Positions 1 through 8,779 of a stretch of 64,000 nt of DNA are shown here, one piece after another (positions within the stretch are counted from its first letter, which is position 1; every line of letters begins with the position of its first letter). The notes under the pieces were generated by a model. The model worked only from the letters and a program-made list of their open reading frames with translations, ran no database searches and was not told the DNA's origin. Source of the DNA: Serratia entomophila (GTDB lineage: Bacteria; Pseudomonadota; Gammaproteobacteria; Enterobacterales; Enterobacteriaceae); assembly GCF_021462285.1 (NCBI RefSeq), contig NZ_CP082787.1, forward strand, positions 2,852,001 to 2,916,000, written 5' to 3'. A program made the translations under genes and the position numbers.

Positions 1-1213
1 TCTCCCGCATTTTCTTCAGCTTCGTCGGGATCGTCCCTGGTTTACTCAGTGAACACCAGATGAGTTCATCCTGGATCAGTCTCATCGCCATCACGAAGCT
101 TATCCGCAGTGGCGGCACTTTTGCTTCCCGTGCTATCTGACTCATCTCCATTCTGACCAGATTATAGGCCGTCAACAGACCCCAGATTTCCTGGTAAATC
201 CCGCTCACTTTCTGGCTGCGCAGCAACGTCGCTGTGCTCAGCTGGAACTGTTTCAGCTCTCCGTAGCCATTTTCTATGCTCCACCGCTCCTGATACACAT
301 AACGCAGCGAGTCTGCCGGATACAGCTCCGGCTCGCTCAAAGAGCTGATAAAACCTTTGTAATGGCCTGATTCATCTTCACATTCTATTAGCCGGGCCTG
401 CCAGTATTCAGGCAGCGAGCTGTCCTGTTTTCGGGCCTGCGGTGAGACCTGCATCTCCACCAGATGGTCTCCTTCTCCGAACGTTTCCACTACACGGTAT
501 TTCGTGTTTCCCTTCAGGGGAACCAGCCAGTGCGCATCGTTCTGTCTGCGTTGCCAGTTAATCAGTAACTCTGCGGATAAATAGCAGCGGTCAAACAGCG
601 TCAGGCTTTTCGCCTGCGGCGATAATTGCTTCGCGTAACTGACTTCGCCGGTATTTGCCGGCCCGAATTTCACGTCATGGATCAACCGGCTGCGCAGCGA
701 CATCATGGCGCACAGCCTGACCATCGGGTACTCAGTGTGTCTGTCCGGACGATGCTTTATGTACTCAAAATGGTCTGCAAGTTCGGGCGTATCGGGTGTG
801 CGAAAAAGGGTGCCATCAACGGCGAACAGCCGCAGTCCGTGCCAGAGGTCATCCTTATCTTCCTGTTGAGTCCAGTGGCTGGCCGTCAGGGTGAAGAGCT
901 CCCGAAGCGGTTCATCGCTCAACCGCTGGCGTGCCTGGGCAATGGAGCTGGCAGCGAGAGTCTCACCTTCCTGCGAACTCAGGACGAGGTCGAGTTTTGT
1001 CACAACGTCCGTGATGGAGCGGTCGCGGTACAGGCCCATGCCCACAATCAGCCAGACCACGAGTTCTGCGGGGAGTTTACGTTTACGGATACTGGCTTTA
1101 TTCGTGGAATCAAGGACCTGAGAAATCCACTCAAGGGGAATGGCACGCTGAAAACAGGAAAGTGAAACGGGTTCAGCCCAGGTCTGGGTATCGTCAAGCC
1201 AGGTTGAAAGCAT
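1..1213 (-). CDS. IS4-family transposase (C-terminus outside the window)
   Basis: About 404 residues are visible from the ATG at 1213; the frame is still open at base 1. It is a DDE transposase that would cut and join IS ends. The translated sequence (my own reading of the minus strand) has a first catalytic Asp in AVDGTLFRTPD near residue 133, a second in LFDRCYLSAE near 207, and the IS4 signature Y-x2-R-x3-E-x6-K as YQERWSIENGYGELK near 306. No internal stop or frameshift was seen, so the copy may be active. It lies inside the IS that ends at 1302. The + strand frame at 626-1165 is its shadow. Confidence 0.9.
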   Translation of the reverse strand, partial: MLSTWLDDTQTWAEPVSLSCFQRAIPLEWISQVLDSTNKASIRKRKLPAELVVWLIVGMGLYRDRSITDVVTKLDLVLSSQEGETLAASSIAQARQRLSDEPLRELFTLTASHWTQQEDKDDLWHGLRLFAVDGTLFRTPDTPELADHFEYIKHRPDRHTEYPMVRLCAMMSLRSRLIHDVKFGPANTGEVSYAKQLSPQAKSLTLFDRCYLSAELLINWQRRQNDAHWLVPLKGNTKYRVVETFGEGDHLVEMQVSPQARKQDSSLPEYWQARLIECEDESGHYKGFISSLSEPELYPADSLRYVYQERWSIENGYGELKQFQLSTATLLRSQKVSGIYQEIWGLLTAYNLVRMEMSQIAREAKVPPLRISFVMAMRLIQDELIWCSLSKPGTIPTKLKKMRE

Positions 1214-1283
1214 AAAAAAGCCCCATCAGAGAATTGATGAGGCTATTGTCGTCTACCCACCGGATCGTTCAACCGATCATTTT

Positions 1284-1302
1284 GCTTAACCGATCGGTGT
1301 TA
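1284..1302. repeat. Right terminal inverted repeat of the IS4-like element
   Basis: Read outward-in on the minus strand the end is TAACACCGATCGGTTAAGC. The position follows from the transposase start at 1213 and from similarity to the IS4 end recalled from memory. The exact boundary is inferred to within a few bases because the partner end is not in the window. Confidence 0.6.
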
Positions 1303-1322
1303 GCCGTCAGGCGGGTTTTTTT
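1303..1322 (+). terminator. Possible half-terminator adjoining the IS end
   Basis: The bases GTCAGGCGGG followed by eight T look like the descending arm and U-tract of a Rho-independent terminator whose ascending arm is missing. If right, the IS split or abutted the terminator of a gene to the left. This is inference; no complete hairpin is visible. Confidence 0.3.
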
Positions 1323-1560
1323 TACCTTGAATCAATCCATTAAAAACAAAAAGTGACATCGTCACCAAAAAGTCTTACCCCTTTACCTCTTCGATTCGTC
1401 GGTTAACCGGCAAATTAGCCTTCTGTTTCACCCAATTTAAATAATTTACTGCGTTAGCATCTATCTTGTATAACCACAGGTTAGAATTAGCCGAGTATAA
1501 TTTCACGGGAATGTGGCCTGGCGGTGACCCGGGGCCGGCTTGCCGAACAAGGATTTACAG

Positions 1561-3162
1561 ATGTTGATGACCCATCTTGCCGCGTCCCAATATCGCTACT
1601 ATCGCTGGCTGCTGGCCGGCGCGGCGGCGCTGGCTATTTTGCTGGTGTCGCTCTACACCCGTTACTATCAGGAAGTTCAAGACATTGAACAGAGCCAGCA
1701 CCGGCTGGCCACCCGTACGGTCACCAAGATCAACCAACTGCTGGCGCCGGCGCAACAACAGGCCGAACGCAGCATGGCGTTGCTGGATCTGTCTTGCGAA
1801 AAGGCCATGCAGACGTTGCGCTTTCGCGCCGCGCAAAATCAGGGGATGCGCGCCATGCTGCTGGTAAAGGATGGCCGGATTTACTGCTCCAGCCTGCTAG
1901 GCAGCCGCAATTATCAATTCTCCTCGCTGCTGCCTACCCTCGCCAATGGCGACAGCCGGTTGGCGCTGCGCCCCTCGCTCATGGTGAGCAGGGGCGTGCC
2001 CACGCTAATCATGTGGACACCGTCCGCGACGGACCCAAACAGCGGCGTGCTGCACGTATTCAATATCGAACTGTTGGCCAATTTCCTGCTCGAGCCTCAA
2101 GAGCCCTATGCACAGCGGGTGGTGCTGAACGTAGCGGATAACAGCCTGGAATATGGCCGTAAGGAGATCCTGAGCCGCGACACGCTGAGCAAGGATTTAC
2201 GCTATACGGCAAGCTCCAGCCAGTACCCCTTCTCCATCACGTTGTTCGGCCCGCAGGTCAGCATGCTGGCGTTGTCCGCACTGCCGCGGCATATCCCTCT
2301 GGCACTGCTGATCAGCCTTCTGGCGGCCTATGTGGTCTATCTGCTGACCGCCAACCGCATGAGCCTGTCTTATCATATCGGCCATGCCATCCAACACCGC
2401 GAATTCCGCGTTTACTGCCAGCCGATCATCAACAGTGAAACCGGGCGCTGCTCGGGCGTGGAAATGCTGCTGCGTTGGAAAAAGAAGCGCCAGGGTTGGA
2501 TCTCGCCGGACGTGTTCATTCCGCTGGCGGAGCAGCATGAACTGATCATCCCCCTTACCCGCTACCTGATGAACACGGTGGTGGAGAATCTGCGGCTCTT
2601 CCCGCCGCGCCCTTCGTTTTATATCAGCATCAACGTGGCGGCCGAGCATTTCGATACCACCCATATCATCGATGATATTCGAAACATCTGGCTGCCCGCT
2701 CATCCGATGCCCTCTCTGATGCTGGAGCTGACCGAACGCACCGCGCTTTCGGCCATCCAGCATGAGCAGATAAAAACGCTGAAAGAAATGGGCATTATGC
2801 TGGCCATCGACGATTTCGGCACCGGGCACAGCTCGCTGAGCTACCTGAAAAACCTCAGCCCGGACGTGCTGAAAATCGACCGCGGCTTTACCGCCGCTAT
2901 CGGCACCGACGCGATTAACGCCACCGTTACCGACACCATCATCACGTTGGCGCAGCGCCTGAAGCTGAAACTGGTGGCCGAGGGGGTCGAAACCGAAGAG
3001 CAGGCCAATTATCTGCGTTCGCGCGACGTCAACGCGCTGCAGGGCTACTACTTCGCCAAGCCGATGCCAATTCACGTGTTTCCGCTGTGGTTACAGCAAT
3101 ATGAGGCGAGTCTGAGGATCGCCGGGCAATCGGCGGGGCAGGAAAACCAGCCGGAGGCATAG
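1561..3162 (+). CDS. pdeD: CSS-motif EAL-domain cyclic-di-GMP phosphodiesterase, YoaD/PdeD-like
   Basis: Predicted to hydrolyse cyclic di-GMP to pGpG at the inner membrane. Order: N-terminal membrane segment (about 15-35), periplasmic CSS-motif domain with the Cys-Ser-Ser in IYCSSLLGSR (about 110), second membrane segment (about 240-260), and an EAL domain from about 275. The EAL signature is EML (GVEMLLRW), keeping the metal-binding Glu. The other catalytic elements are present: INVAAEHF, LELTER, DDFGTG, LKIDRGF, VAEGVET and LQGYYFAKP. I prefer ATG 1561, preceded by AAGGA at 7-base spacing, over TTG 1540. At 533 aa it matches E. coli YoaD in length. It is next to yoaE, as in E. coli, with convergent ends 17 bases apart. 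Confidence 0.85.
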   Translation: MLMTHLAASQYRYYRWLLAGAAALAILLVSLYTRYYQEVQDIEQSQHRLATRTVTKINQLLAPAQQQAERSMALLDLSCEKAMQTLRFRAAQNQGMRAMLLVKDGRIYCSSLLGSRNYQFSSLLPTLANGDSRLALRPSLMVSRGVPTLIMWTPSATDPNSGVLHVFNIELLANFLLEPQEPYAQRVVLNVADNSLEYGRKEILSRDTLSKDLRYTASSSQYPFSITLFGPQVSMLALSALPRHIPLALLISLLAAYVVYLLTANRMSLSYHIGHAIQHREFRVYCQPIINSETGRCSGVEMLLRWKKKRQGWISPDVFIPLAEQHELIIPLTRYLMNTVVENLRLFPPRPSFYISINVAAEHFDTTHIIDDIRNIWLPAHPMPSLMLELTERTALSAIQHEQIKTLKEMGIMLAIDDFGTGHSSLSYLKNLSPDVLKIDRGFTAAIGTDAINATVTDTIITLAQRLKLKLVAEGVETEEQANYLRSRDVNALQGYYFAKPMPIHVFPLWLQQYEASLRIAGQSAGQENQPEA

Positions 3163-3179
3163 CGCCCCCGGCATGGGCA

Positions 3180-4724
3180 TTACGGCAGTTCTTCGTGCTC
3201 AGGTTCAACCTTGGTGATGCGCACCAGCTCGATGCGATAATCGGACGCCTCGACGATTTCGAAACGCAACCGGTTCAGCTCCACCGCTTCGCCAACCCTC
3301 GGCATCTGGCCATAGTGCGCCAGCAGGAAGCCCGCCAGAGAAGCGTAGTCCGCCGTCGGGCTGACCAGGTCTTCGCAATTCAGCGCCTGTTCCAGCGAAT
3401 GCAGATCGGCGCCGCCCTTCACCAGCCAGCTGCCGCCTTCCGCCACGATTTCCGGCGTCTCATCTTCGTCCGGGAACTCGCCGGCGATCGCTTCCAGCAC
3501 GTCCAGCGGCGTCACCAGCCCTTGCACCACGCCAAACTCGTTGGTGACCACCACCAACCGCCCCTTGGCGCGCCGCAGCACCGCCAGCAGGTTAATCACG
3601 TCCATGGTTTCCGGCACGATCATCGGCGGCGTGCGCGCGGCGAATTCGGCAATGTCCTCACCCCGCTCCAGCGCCACCAACAGATCTTTGGCCCGCACCA
3701 CGCCGACTATCTCATCGACGGATTCACGGCATACCGGGAACAGACTGTGCGGCGTATCCAGCAGCTGCTCGCGCACTTCCTCACGGGAACGCTCGCAGTC
3801 TACCCAGGAGATCTCGGTGCGCGGCGTCATTACGCTGCGCAATGAGCGCGAGGCCAGCGTCAGAACACCGCTGATCATGTAACGTTCCTCCTCGGCAAAG
3901 GTTTCCTCCACCGGGCGCGCTACGGCTTCGTCCGCCTGCTGCGCACGCTGCTGCCCCATCAGGCGCATAATCGCCTCCGCCGTGCGCTCGCGCATCGGGC
4001 GCCGCGCCTGGTGTTTGATAAAGTTGCGGCGGGCGATCTGGTTGAACAGCTCGATAAGAATCGAGAAGCCAATCGCGGCGTACAGATAGCCTTTCGGAAT
4101 ATGCATGCCGAAGCCTTCGGCGATCAGGCTCAAGCCGATCATCAACAGGAAACTCAGACACAGCACCACGATGGTCGGGTGCGCATTGACGAAGTTGGTC
4201 AGTGGTTTGGACGCCAGCAGCATCACCACCATGGCGATAACCACCGCAGTCATCATCACCGCCAGATTGTTCACCATCCCCACCGCGGTGATGACCGCGT
4301 CGAGCGAGAACACTGCGTCAAGGATCACTATCTGCACCACCACCGCCCAGAACTTGGCGTAGCCGCGATTGGCGCCGTCCTGATGCGTTTGCCCCTCCAG
4401 CCGCTCATGCAGCTCCATGGTGGCTTTGAACAGCAGGAAAACGCCGCCGAACAGCAGGATCAGGTCACGGCCGGAGAAGCTGAACTCGCCCACGCTGAAC
4501 AACGGCGTGGTCAGCGTCACCATCCACGAGATCACCGACAACAGCCCCAGGCGCATGATCAGCGCCAGCGACAGGCCGAGTATGCGCGCTTTATCGCGCT
4601 GCTTCGGCGGCAGCTTATCGGCCAGAATGGCGATAAACACCAGGTTGTCGATGCCCAGAACAATTTCCAACACCACCAGTGTAAGTAACCCAGCCCAAAT
4701 TGAGGGGTCCATTAAAAATTCCAT
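3180..4724 (-). CDS. yoaE: TerC/CBS/CorC-HlyC membrane protein YoaE
   Basis: An inner-membrane protein of the TerC family with a cytosolic regulatory half. The N-terminal 235 residues hold about seven hydrophobic segments with the TerC acidic motifs EIVLGIDN and [16 protein letters not shown], which in this family are thought to bind or move metal ions. Then come paired CBS domains (about 300-420) and a C-terminal CorC/HlyC domain (about 430-510). Length 514 aa against about 518 in E. coli, with near-identical N-terminus, so ATG 4724 is well supported. A leader ORF ends two bases before its start (TGA-T-ATG arrangement). The function of YoaE is not established; manganese or envelope metal handling is plausible because TerC relatives and mntP share Mn control elsewhere. 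Confidence 0.93.
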   Translation of the reverse strand: MEFLMDPSIWAGLLTLVVLEIVLGIDNLVFIAILADKLPPKQRDKARILGLSLALIMRLGLLSVISWMVTLTTPLFSVGEFSFSGRDLILLFGGVFLLFKATMELHERLEGQTHQDGANRGYAKFWAVVVQIVILDAVFSLDAVITAVGMVNNLAVMMTAVVIAMVVMLLASKPLTNFVNAHPTIVVLCLSFLLMIGLSLIAEGFGMHIPKGYLYAAIGFSILIELFNQIARRNFIKHQARRPMRERTAEAIMRLMGQQRAQQADEAVARPVEETFAEEERYMISGVLTLASRSLRSVMTPRTEISWVDCERSREEVREQLLDTPHSLFPVCRESVDEIVGVVRAKDLLVALERGEDIAEFAARTPPMIVPETMDVINLLAVLRRAKGRLVVVTNEFGVVQGLVTPLDVLEAIAGEFPDEDETPEIVAEGGSWLVKGGADLHSLEQALNCEDLVSPTADYASLAGFLLAHYGQMPRVGEAVELNRLRFEIVEASDYRIELVRITKVEPEHEELP

Positions 4725-4725
4725 A

Positions 4726-4920
4726 TCAGACTCCGGAAAAAAGACGGGATAGCCGAGCCAGGCTCAGACGTGACAACGCTGACGCCGAAGGGGCGTTGGC
4801 GACAACAGCAAGATTACGGGATTGGAGTACCGGGGAATGGCCGAGCGGCCGTGTGACTTTTGCAACGCCAACAGGTGGCGGGTGAAACCTTGAAAAACAG
4901 TAACTTCGGTGACAGTCCAT
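4726..4920 (-). CDS. Candidate 64-residue leader ORF translationally coupled to yoaE
   Basis: An ATG-initiated frame of 64 codons runs directly into yoaE: its TGA (4726-4728) is followed one base later by the yoaE ATG (4722-4724). It ends [14 protein letters not shown], basic and hydrophobic. No good Shine-Dalgarno sequence precedes the ATG at 4920; an AAGGAG lies about 20 bases upstream, separated by a small GGG/CCC hairpin. I recall that E. coli has a short ORF, yoaL, at the yoaE 5' end; equivalence is inferred. It may act as a coupling leader rather than a functional peptide. Confidence 0.45.
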   Translation of the reverse strand: MDCHRSYCFSRFHPPPVGVAKVTRPLGHSPVLQSRNLAVVANAPSASALSRLSLARLSRLFSGV

Positions 4921-5101
4921 AAGGGGGGCTGAGGCCCTTCACTCCTTGGTAATGAAAGAGGAATTACTCTAGCAGGATTTTTCTGGGCGGAGAAGAAGCT
5001 TTTTTACCTTCTGCATTGTCTTGTAACAGCTCTGACGTTTAATTCCACAAACACGGGGTTAAGAGTTGTCTTAGCTTTCAATAGCAGAGCAATGTCACAA
5101 A

Positions 5102-5129
5102 ATTTATTTTTTCACTCACTAAAATAAAT
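5102..5129. promoter_or_regulatory. Candidate Mlc/NagC-type operator upstream of manXYZ
   Basis: ATTTATTTT and AAAATAAAT form a perfect 9-base inverted repeat around a 10-base spacer (TTCACTCACT). ROK-family repressors Mlc and NagC bind AT-flanked palindromes of this TTATTT...AAATAA form, and E. coli manXYZ is controlled by Mlc and NagC. The site lies about 245 bases before the manX start and about 100 bases before the likely -10. Confidence 0.5.
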
Positions 5130-5287
5130 GACGTCAATCTGAAATCGCACACACAGGTTTTTGAAACTGCGTGGAAAATGTAAGGCGTGCGTTTCTTTTT
5201 TTCTACCATAATGTATCTGAATCGCGGAAGTGACTGCCAGGGAGGCAATCAATAAGGAACGACACAATCCGTACCTATACCCTGTAA

Positions 5288-5337
5288 CTTTCGAGCTGCC
5301 GCCGGGCGGCAAGGCCAACAACGCGACGGCTCGAAAG
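5288..5337 (+). promoter_or_regulatory. Nested stem-loop in the manX 5' leader
   Basis: CTTTCGAGC (5288-5296) pairs perfectly with GCTCGAAAG (5329-5337) and encloses an inner hairpin TGCCGCC/GGCGGCA (5297-5311). It ends about 22 bases before the manX ribosome binding site. No T-run follows, so it is not a terminator; it may affect translation, stability or sRNA pairing. Confidence 0.4.
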
Positions 5338-5371
5338 ATGGCGGGCATCAGGTTTAATGAGGAGGTAGCGA

Positions 5372-6334
5372 GTGGCAATAGCTATTATCATCGGCACACA
5401 CGGGAGCGCAGCGGAACAATTGCTGAAAACGACGGAAATGCTATTGGGCGCGCAGGATAACGTCGCCTTTATAGACTTCGTCCCCGGTGAAAATGCCGAA
5501 ACGTTAATCGAAAAATACAACGGAAAAATCAGCGAGCTCGACACCGGCGACGGCGTCCTGTTTCTGGTAGATACCTGGGGCGGCAGCCCATTCAACGCCG
5601 CCAGCCGCATCGCGGTCGACAAAGAACGCTACGAGGTGGTCACCGGGGTTAACATTCCGATGCTGGTGGAAACCTTTATGGCCCGCGACGATAACCCCCG
5701 CTTTGACGACCTGGTCGCGCTGGCGCTGGAAACCGGCCGTGAAGGCGTGAAAGCGCTGAAAAAACCGCAGGAAGACCCGGCCAAACCCGCAGCGCCCGCC
5801 GCCAAAACCGCCGTAGCCCCACAGGCGCCCCTTGGCCCGAATGACCACATGAAGATCGGCCTGGCGCGCATCGACGACCGACTGATCCACGGCCAGGTCG
5901 CCACCCGCTGGACCAAAGAAACCAACGTCAGCCGCATTATCGTCGTCAGCGATGAAGTGGCCGCCGATCACGTCCGAAAAACGCTGCTGACGCAGGTCGC
6001 GCCACCGGGCGTTACCGCTCACGTGGTTGACGTGGCGAAAGCCATCCGCGTGTGGAACAACCCGAAATACGCCGGCGACCGCGTGATGCTGCTGTTCACT
6101 AACCCGACGGACGTCTGGCGCCTGGTGGAAGGCGGTGTGGATATTAAATCGGTCAATATCGGCGGCATGGCGTTTCGCCAGGGGAAAACCCAGGTTAATA
6201 ACGCCGTATCCGTAGATGAAAAAGATATCGAAGCGTTTAAGAAATTAAACGAGCGCGGTATCGAGCTGGAAGTCCGCAAAGTATCGTCCGACAACCAGTT
6301 AAAAATGATGGACCTGATTAACAAACTCAATTAA
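5372..6334 (+). CDS. manX: Mannose-family PTS enzyme IIAB (ManX)
   Basis: Cytoplasmic fused IIA-IIB subunit of the mannose/glucosamine phosphotransferase system: it takes phosphate from HPr and passes it to the incoming sugar. IIA domain about 1-135 with the phosphorylated His in IIGTHGSAA (His10). An Ala/Pro-rich linker follows at about 135-155. The IIB domain covers about 160-320, with its active His in DDRLIHGQVATRW. Start is GTG 5372, supported by GAGGAGGT about 6 bases upstream. Length 320 aa; E. coli has 323. First gene of manXYZ, 55 bases before manY. Control by Mlc/NagC and by SgrS sRNA is known in E. coli; candidate sites are listed upstream. Confidence 0.97.
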   Translation: MAIAIIIGTHGSAAEQLLKTTEMLLGAQDNVAFIDFVPGENAETLIEKYNGKISELDTGDGVLFLVDTWGGSPFNAASRIAVDKERYEVVTGVNIPMLVETFMARDDNPRFDDLVALALETGREGVKALKKPQEDPAKPAAPAAKTAVAPQAPLGPNDHMKIGLARIDDRLIHGQVATRWTKETNVSRIIVVSDEVAADHVRKTLLTQVAPPGVTAHVVDVAKAIRVWNNPKYAGDRVMLLFTNPTDVWRLVEGGVDIKSVNIGGMAFRQGKTQVNNAVSVDEKDIEAFKKLNERGIELEVRKVSSDNQLKMMDLINKLN

Positions 6335-6389
6335 TGGCGCGTGCCAGTAATTATTTTACTCAGAGCTTTTTGGTCATAGGAGAAGTGCA

Positions 6390-7190
6390 ATGGAGATTAC
6401 CACTCTTCAGATTGTGCTGATATTTATCGTTGCCTGTATCGCCGGGATGGGTTCCGTTCTCGACGAATTCCAATTCCACCGCCCGCTGGTCGCCTGTACC
6501 CTGATCGGCTTTATTCTCGGCGATATGAAGACCGGCATCATTATCGGCGGTACGCTGGAAATGATCGCCCTGGGCTGGATGAATATCGGTGCGGCGGTCG
6601 CACCTGATGCCGCTCTGGCGTCAATCATATCCACCATTCTGGTCATCGCAGGCGGGCAAAGCGTCGGCGCCGGCATCGCCCTGGCCATTCCGTTGGCCGC
6701 TGCGGGCCAGGTGCTGACCATCATCGTACGTACGCTGACCGTGGCCTTCCAGCACGCGGCGGACAGTGCGGCGGAGCGCGGCAGCCTGCGCGCCATTACC
6801 TGGATCCACATCTCCGCCCTGCTGCTGCAGGCGATGCGTATCGCCATTCCGGCGGTGATCGTCGCCATCTCGGTCGGCACCGCCGGGGTTCACGCGCTGC
6901 TTAACTCGATCCCGGAAGTGGTCACCAGCGGTCTGAACATCGCCGGCGGCATGATCGTGGTCGTCGGTTACGCGATGGTGATCAACATGATGCGCGCCGG
7001 CTACCTGATGCCGTTCTTCTACCTGGGCTTCGTGACCGCCGCTTTCACCAACTTCAACCTGGTGGCGCTCGGCGTCATCGGCGTGGTGATGGCCGTGCTG
7101 TATATCCAGCTCAGCCCGAAATACAACAAGTCACAGGTTGTACAGGCTGGCCCGGCTACCGCTAACGATCTCGATAACGAACTCGACTAG
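6390..7190 (+). CDS. manY: Mannose PTS permease subunit IIC (ManY)
   Basis: Membrane-embedded IIC component of the mannose PTS, which with ManZ forms the sugar channel. It is 266 residues and almost entirely hydrophobic. It carries the family stretch VLDEFQFHRPLVACTLIGF near the N-terminus and GGTLEMIALGWMNIGAAVAPD at about 50-70. The start is well placed behind AGGAGAAG. It is followed 15 bases later by manZ, so both are read from the manX promoter. Confidence 0.97.
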   Translation: MEITTLQIVLIFIVACIAGMGSVLDEFQFHRPLVACTLIGFILGDMKTGIIIGGTLEMIALGWMNIGAAVAPDAALASIISTILVIAGGQSVGAGIALAIPLAAAGQVLTIIVRTLTVAFQHAADSAAERGSLRAITWIHISALLLQAMRIAIPAVIVAISVGTAGVHALLNSIPEVVTSGLNIAGGMIVVVGYAMVINMMRAGYLMPFFYLGFVTAAFTNFNLVALGVIGVVMAVLYIQLSPKYNKSQVVQAGPATANDLDNELD

Positions 7191-7205
7191 GAATAGGTGA
7201 GAGAA

Positions 7206-8048
7206 ATGGTTGATACAACAGCTCAAAAGAAACTCACGCCGGCCGATATTCGCGGCGTATTCATGCGCTCGAACCTGTTCCAGGGTTCGTGGAACTTCGA
7301 ACGTATGCAGGCGCTGGGTTTTTGCTTCTCGATGGTGCCGGTGATCCGCCGCCTGTACCCGGAAAACAACGACGACCGCAAGCAGGCGATCAAACGCCAT
7401 CTTGAATTCTTCAACACCCACCCTTACGTGGCGGCGCCGGTGCTTGGCGTAACCATGGCGATGGAAGAACAACGGGCCAACGGCGCGCCGATCGACGATG
7501 CGGCGATCAACGGCATCAAGGTCGGCCTGATGGGGCCGCTGGCCGGCGTCGGCGACCCGATCTTCTGGGGTACAGTGCGGCCGGTATTCGCCGCGCTGGG
7601 GGCCGGTATCGCCATGAGCGGCAGCCTGCTCGGGCCGATCCTGTTCTTCGTGCTGTTTAACCTGGTGCGCCTGCTGACCCGCTACTACGGCGTGGCCTAC
7701 GGTTATCGTAAAGGGGTGGACATCGTCAACGACATGGGCGGCGGCTTCCTGCAAAAGCTGACGGAAGGAGCGTCCATTCTCGGCCTGTTTGTCATGGGGG
7801 CGTTGGTCAACAAATGGACGCACGTGAATATCCCGCTGGTGGTGTCGAAAATCACCGACCAGACCGGGCATACCACGGTAACCACCGTGCAGACCATCCT
7901 CGACCAGCTGATGCCGGGCCTGGTGCCGCTGCTGCTGACCTTCGGCTGTATGTGGCTGCTGCGCAGGAAGGTGAATGCGCTGTGGATCATCATCGGCTTC
8001 TTCGCCATCGGTATCTTTGGCTACTGGATTGGCCTGCTGGGCCTGTAA
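7206..8048 (+). CDS. manZ: Mannose PTS permease subunit IID (ManZ)
   Basis: IID component of the mannose PTS, inner membrane. The polypeptide (280 aa) carries the family blocks [33 protein letters not shown] and [17 protein letters not shown] 7206 (MVDTT, as in E. coli) lies behind AGGTGAG and is preferred to the in-frame GTG at 7197. A strong terminator follows 12 bases after the stop, so the man operon ends here, although yobD lies just beyond. Confidence 0.97.
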   Translation: MVDTTAQKKLTPADIRGVFMRSNLFQGSWNFERMQALGFCFSMVPVIRRLYPENNDDRKQAIKRHLEFFNTHPYVAAPVLGVTMAMEEQRANGAPIDDAAINGIKVGLMGPLAGVGDPIFWGTVRPVFAALGAGIAMSGSLLGPILFFVLFNLVRLLTRYYGVAYGYRKGVDIVNDMGGGFLQKLTEGASILGLFVMGALVNKWTHVNIPLVVSKITDQTGHTTVTTVQTILDQLMPGLVPLLLTFGCMWLLRRKVNALWIIIGFFAIGIFGYWIGLLGL

Positions 8049-8060
8049 TCGCGATGAACC

Positions 8061-8086
8061 GCCGGGGGGAAACCCCCGGCTTTTTT
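8061..8086 (+). terminator. Rho-independent terminator of manXYZ
   Basis: GCCGGGGG-GAAA-CCCCCGGC forms an 8-base-pair GC stem with a GAAA tetraloop followed by six T. It separates manZ from yobD. Confidence 0.9.
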
Positions 8087-8104
8087 ATGTGTGGAGTTAA
8101 AAAC

Positions 8105-8563
8105 ATGTCGCTGACCGATGGCGTGCTGCTGGTATTTATTGCGTTGATGCTGCTGTATGCGTTGTACGACGAGTTCGGCATGAACCTGCTGAAGGGCGAG
8201 ACGTTGCTCAGAGTGCCGCTGAAGCGCCGCAACCGCGTTGACTGCCTGATTTTCGTCGGCCTGATCATCATTCTTATTTACCGCAATGTCACTGCCGAAG
8301 GTGCGGTATTAACCACCTATCTGCTTATTTCTTTAGCGCTGATTGCCATCTACATTTCTTATATTCGCTGGCCAAAGATATTATTCAAAGCGCAAGGTTT
8401 TTTCTATGCTAACGCCTTTATCGAATATAACCGCATTAAGGCCATGAATTTATCGGAAGACGGCGTCTTGGCCATCGACCTGGAGCGCCGGCGCTTGCTG
8501 ATTGAGGTGACGCAATTAGACGACCTGGAAAGAATATATCATTTTTTCGTTAATAATCAGTAA
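8105..8563 (+). CDS. yobD: DUF986 family inner-membrane protein YobD
   Basis: A 152-residue membrane protein of unknown function, equal in length to E. coli YobD. Three hydrophobic segments lie at about 5-20, 44-62 and 68-88. The conserved cytosolic tail includes [16 protein letters not shown] and [10 protein letters not shown], characteristic of the family. ATG 8105 follows GGAG at about 10 bases. It sits between the man terminator and the mntP leader, as in E. coli; expression may come from read-through or a promoter within the terminator region. Confidence 0.93.
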   Translation: MSLTDGVLLVFIALMLLYALYDEFGMNLLKGETLLRVPLKRRNRVDCLIFVGLIIILIYRNVTAEGAVLTTYLLISLALIAIYISYIRWPKILFKAQGFFYANAFIEYNRIKAMNLSEDGVLAIDLERRRLLIEVTQLDDLERIYHFFVNNQ

Positions 8564-8707
8564 TTAAAAACAATCACACTTCCTCACCCCCTCCGACCAT
8601 GCGCTGTATGCGGATAATAAAGCAGCAGCGCACAAGGCCATCTGATTATTATTTCCGCAACATTGTTGCATCAGTCTACATTATATTCCTCATTGCACGT
8701 CGATTAA

Positions 8708-8722
8708 TGAAAACAATTCTCA
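8708..8722. promoter_or_regulatory. Candidate Fur box upstream of mntP
   Basis: TGAAAAC-A-ATTCTCA fits the 7-1-7 Fur model TGATAAT-N-ATTATCA with three mismatches. It lies about 75 bases upstream of the riboswitch and just downstream of a TATATT (8682-8687) that could be a -10. Iron control of Mn export genes has precedent, but the assignment here is pattern-based only. Confidence 0.35.
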
Positions 8723-8779
8723 ATTTCAGGCCAATGCCCGTGCGGAATAAAGGTTGTTATTGCCGAAAATATTATGGTA

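Larger units (their letters stand above)
1..1302 (-). mobile_element. IS4-family insertion sequence, right part, cut by the window edge
   Basis: The segment holds a DDE transposase on the minus strand and ends at 1302 with a terminal sequence that reads TAACACCGATCGGTTAAGC inward from the end (1284-1302), closely resembling the IS4 inverted repeat as I recall it. The other end lies outside the window, so target duplication and total length cannot be read. Just outside the end, at 1303-1322, lies what looks like the right arm and T-run of a terminator, suggesting insertion next to or into a terminator. Confidence 0.85.
1214..1560. other. Intergenic region between the IS and the EAL gene
   Basis: It contains the IS end, the half-terminator and about 240 bases of AT-rich sequence leading into the phosphodiesterase gene. 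No coding frame with a ribosome binding site was found. A promoter for the EAL gene presumably lies at 1380-1500, but I could not single out convincing -35 and -10 boxes. Confidence 0.5.
4921..5371. other. Divergent control region between yoaE and manXYZ
   Basis: This 450-base AT-rich stretch carries the promoters of the leader-yoaE unit (leftward) and manXYZ (rightward). It holds a perfect inverted repeat at 5102-5129, a possible man -10 (CATAAT near 5209) and a structured leader at 5288-5337, all listed separately. Frames at 5112-5378 (-) and 5230-5460 (+) have no family resemblance and were not called. Confidence 0.6.

Noticed and set aside
5230..5460. GTG-initiated ORF overlapping the manX start
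   Set aside because: Runs through the leader stem-loop and into manX in another frame; no family resemblance.
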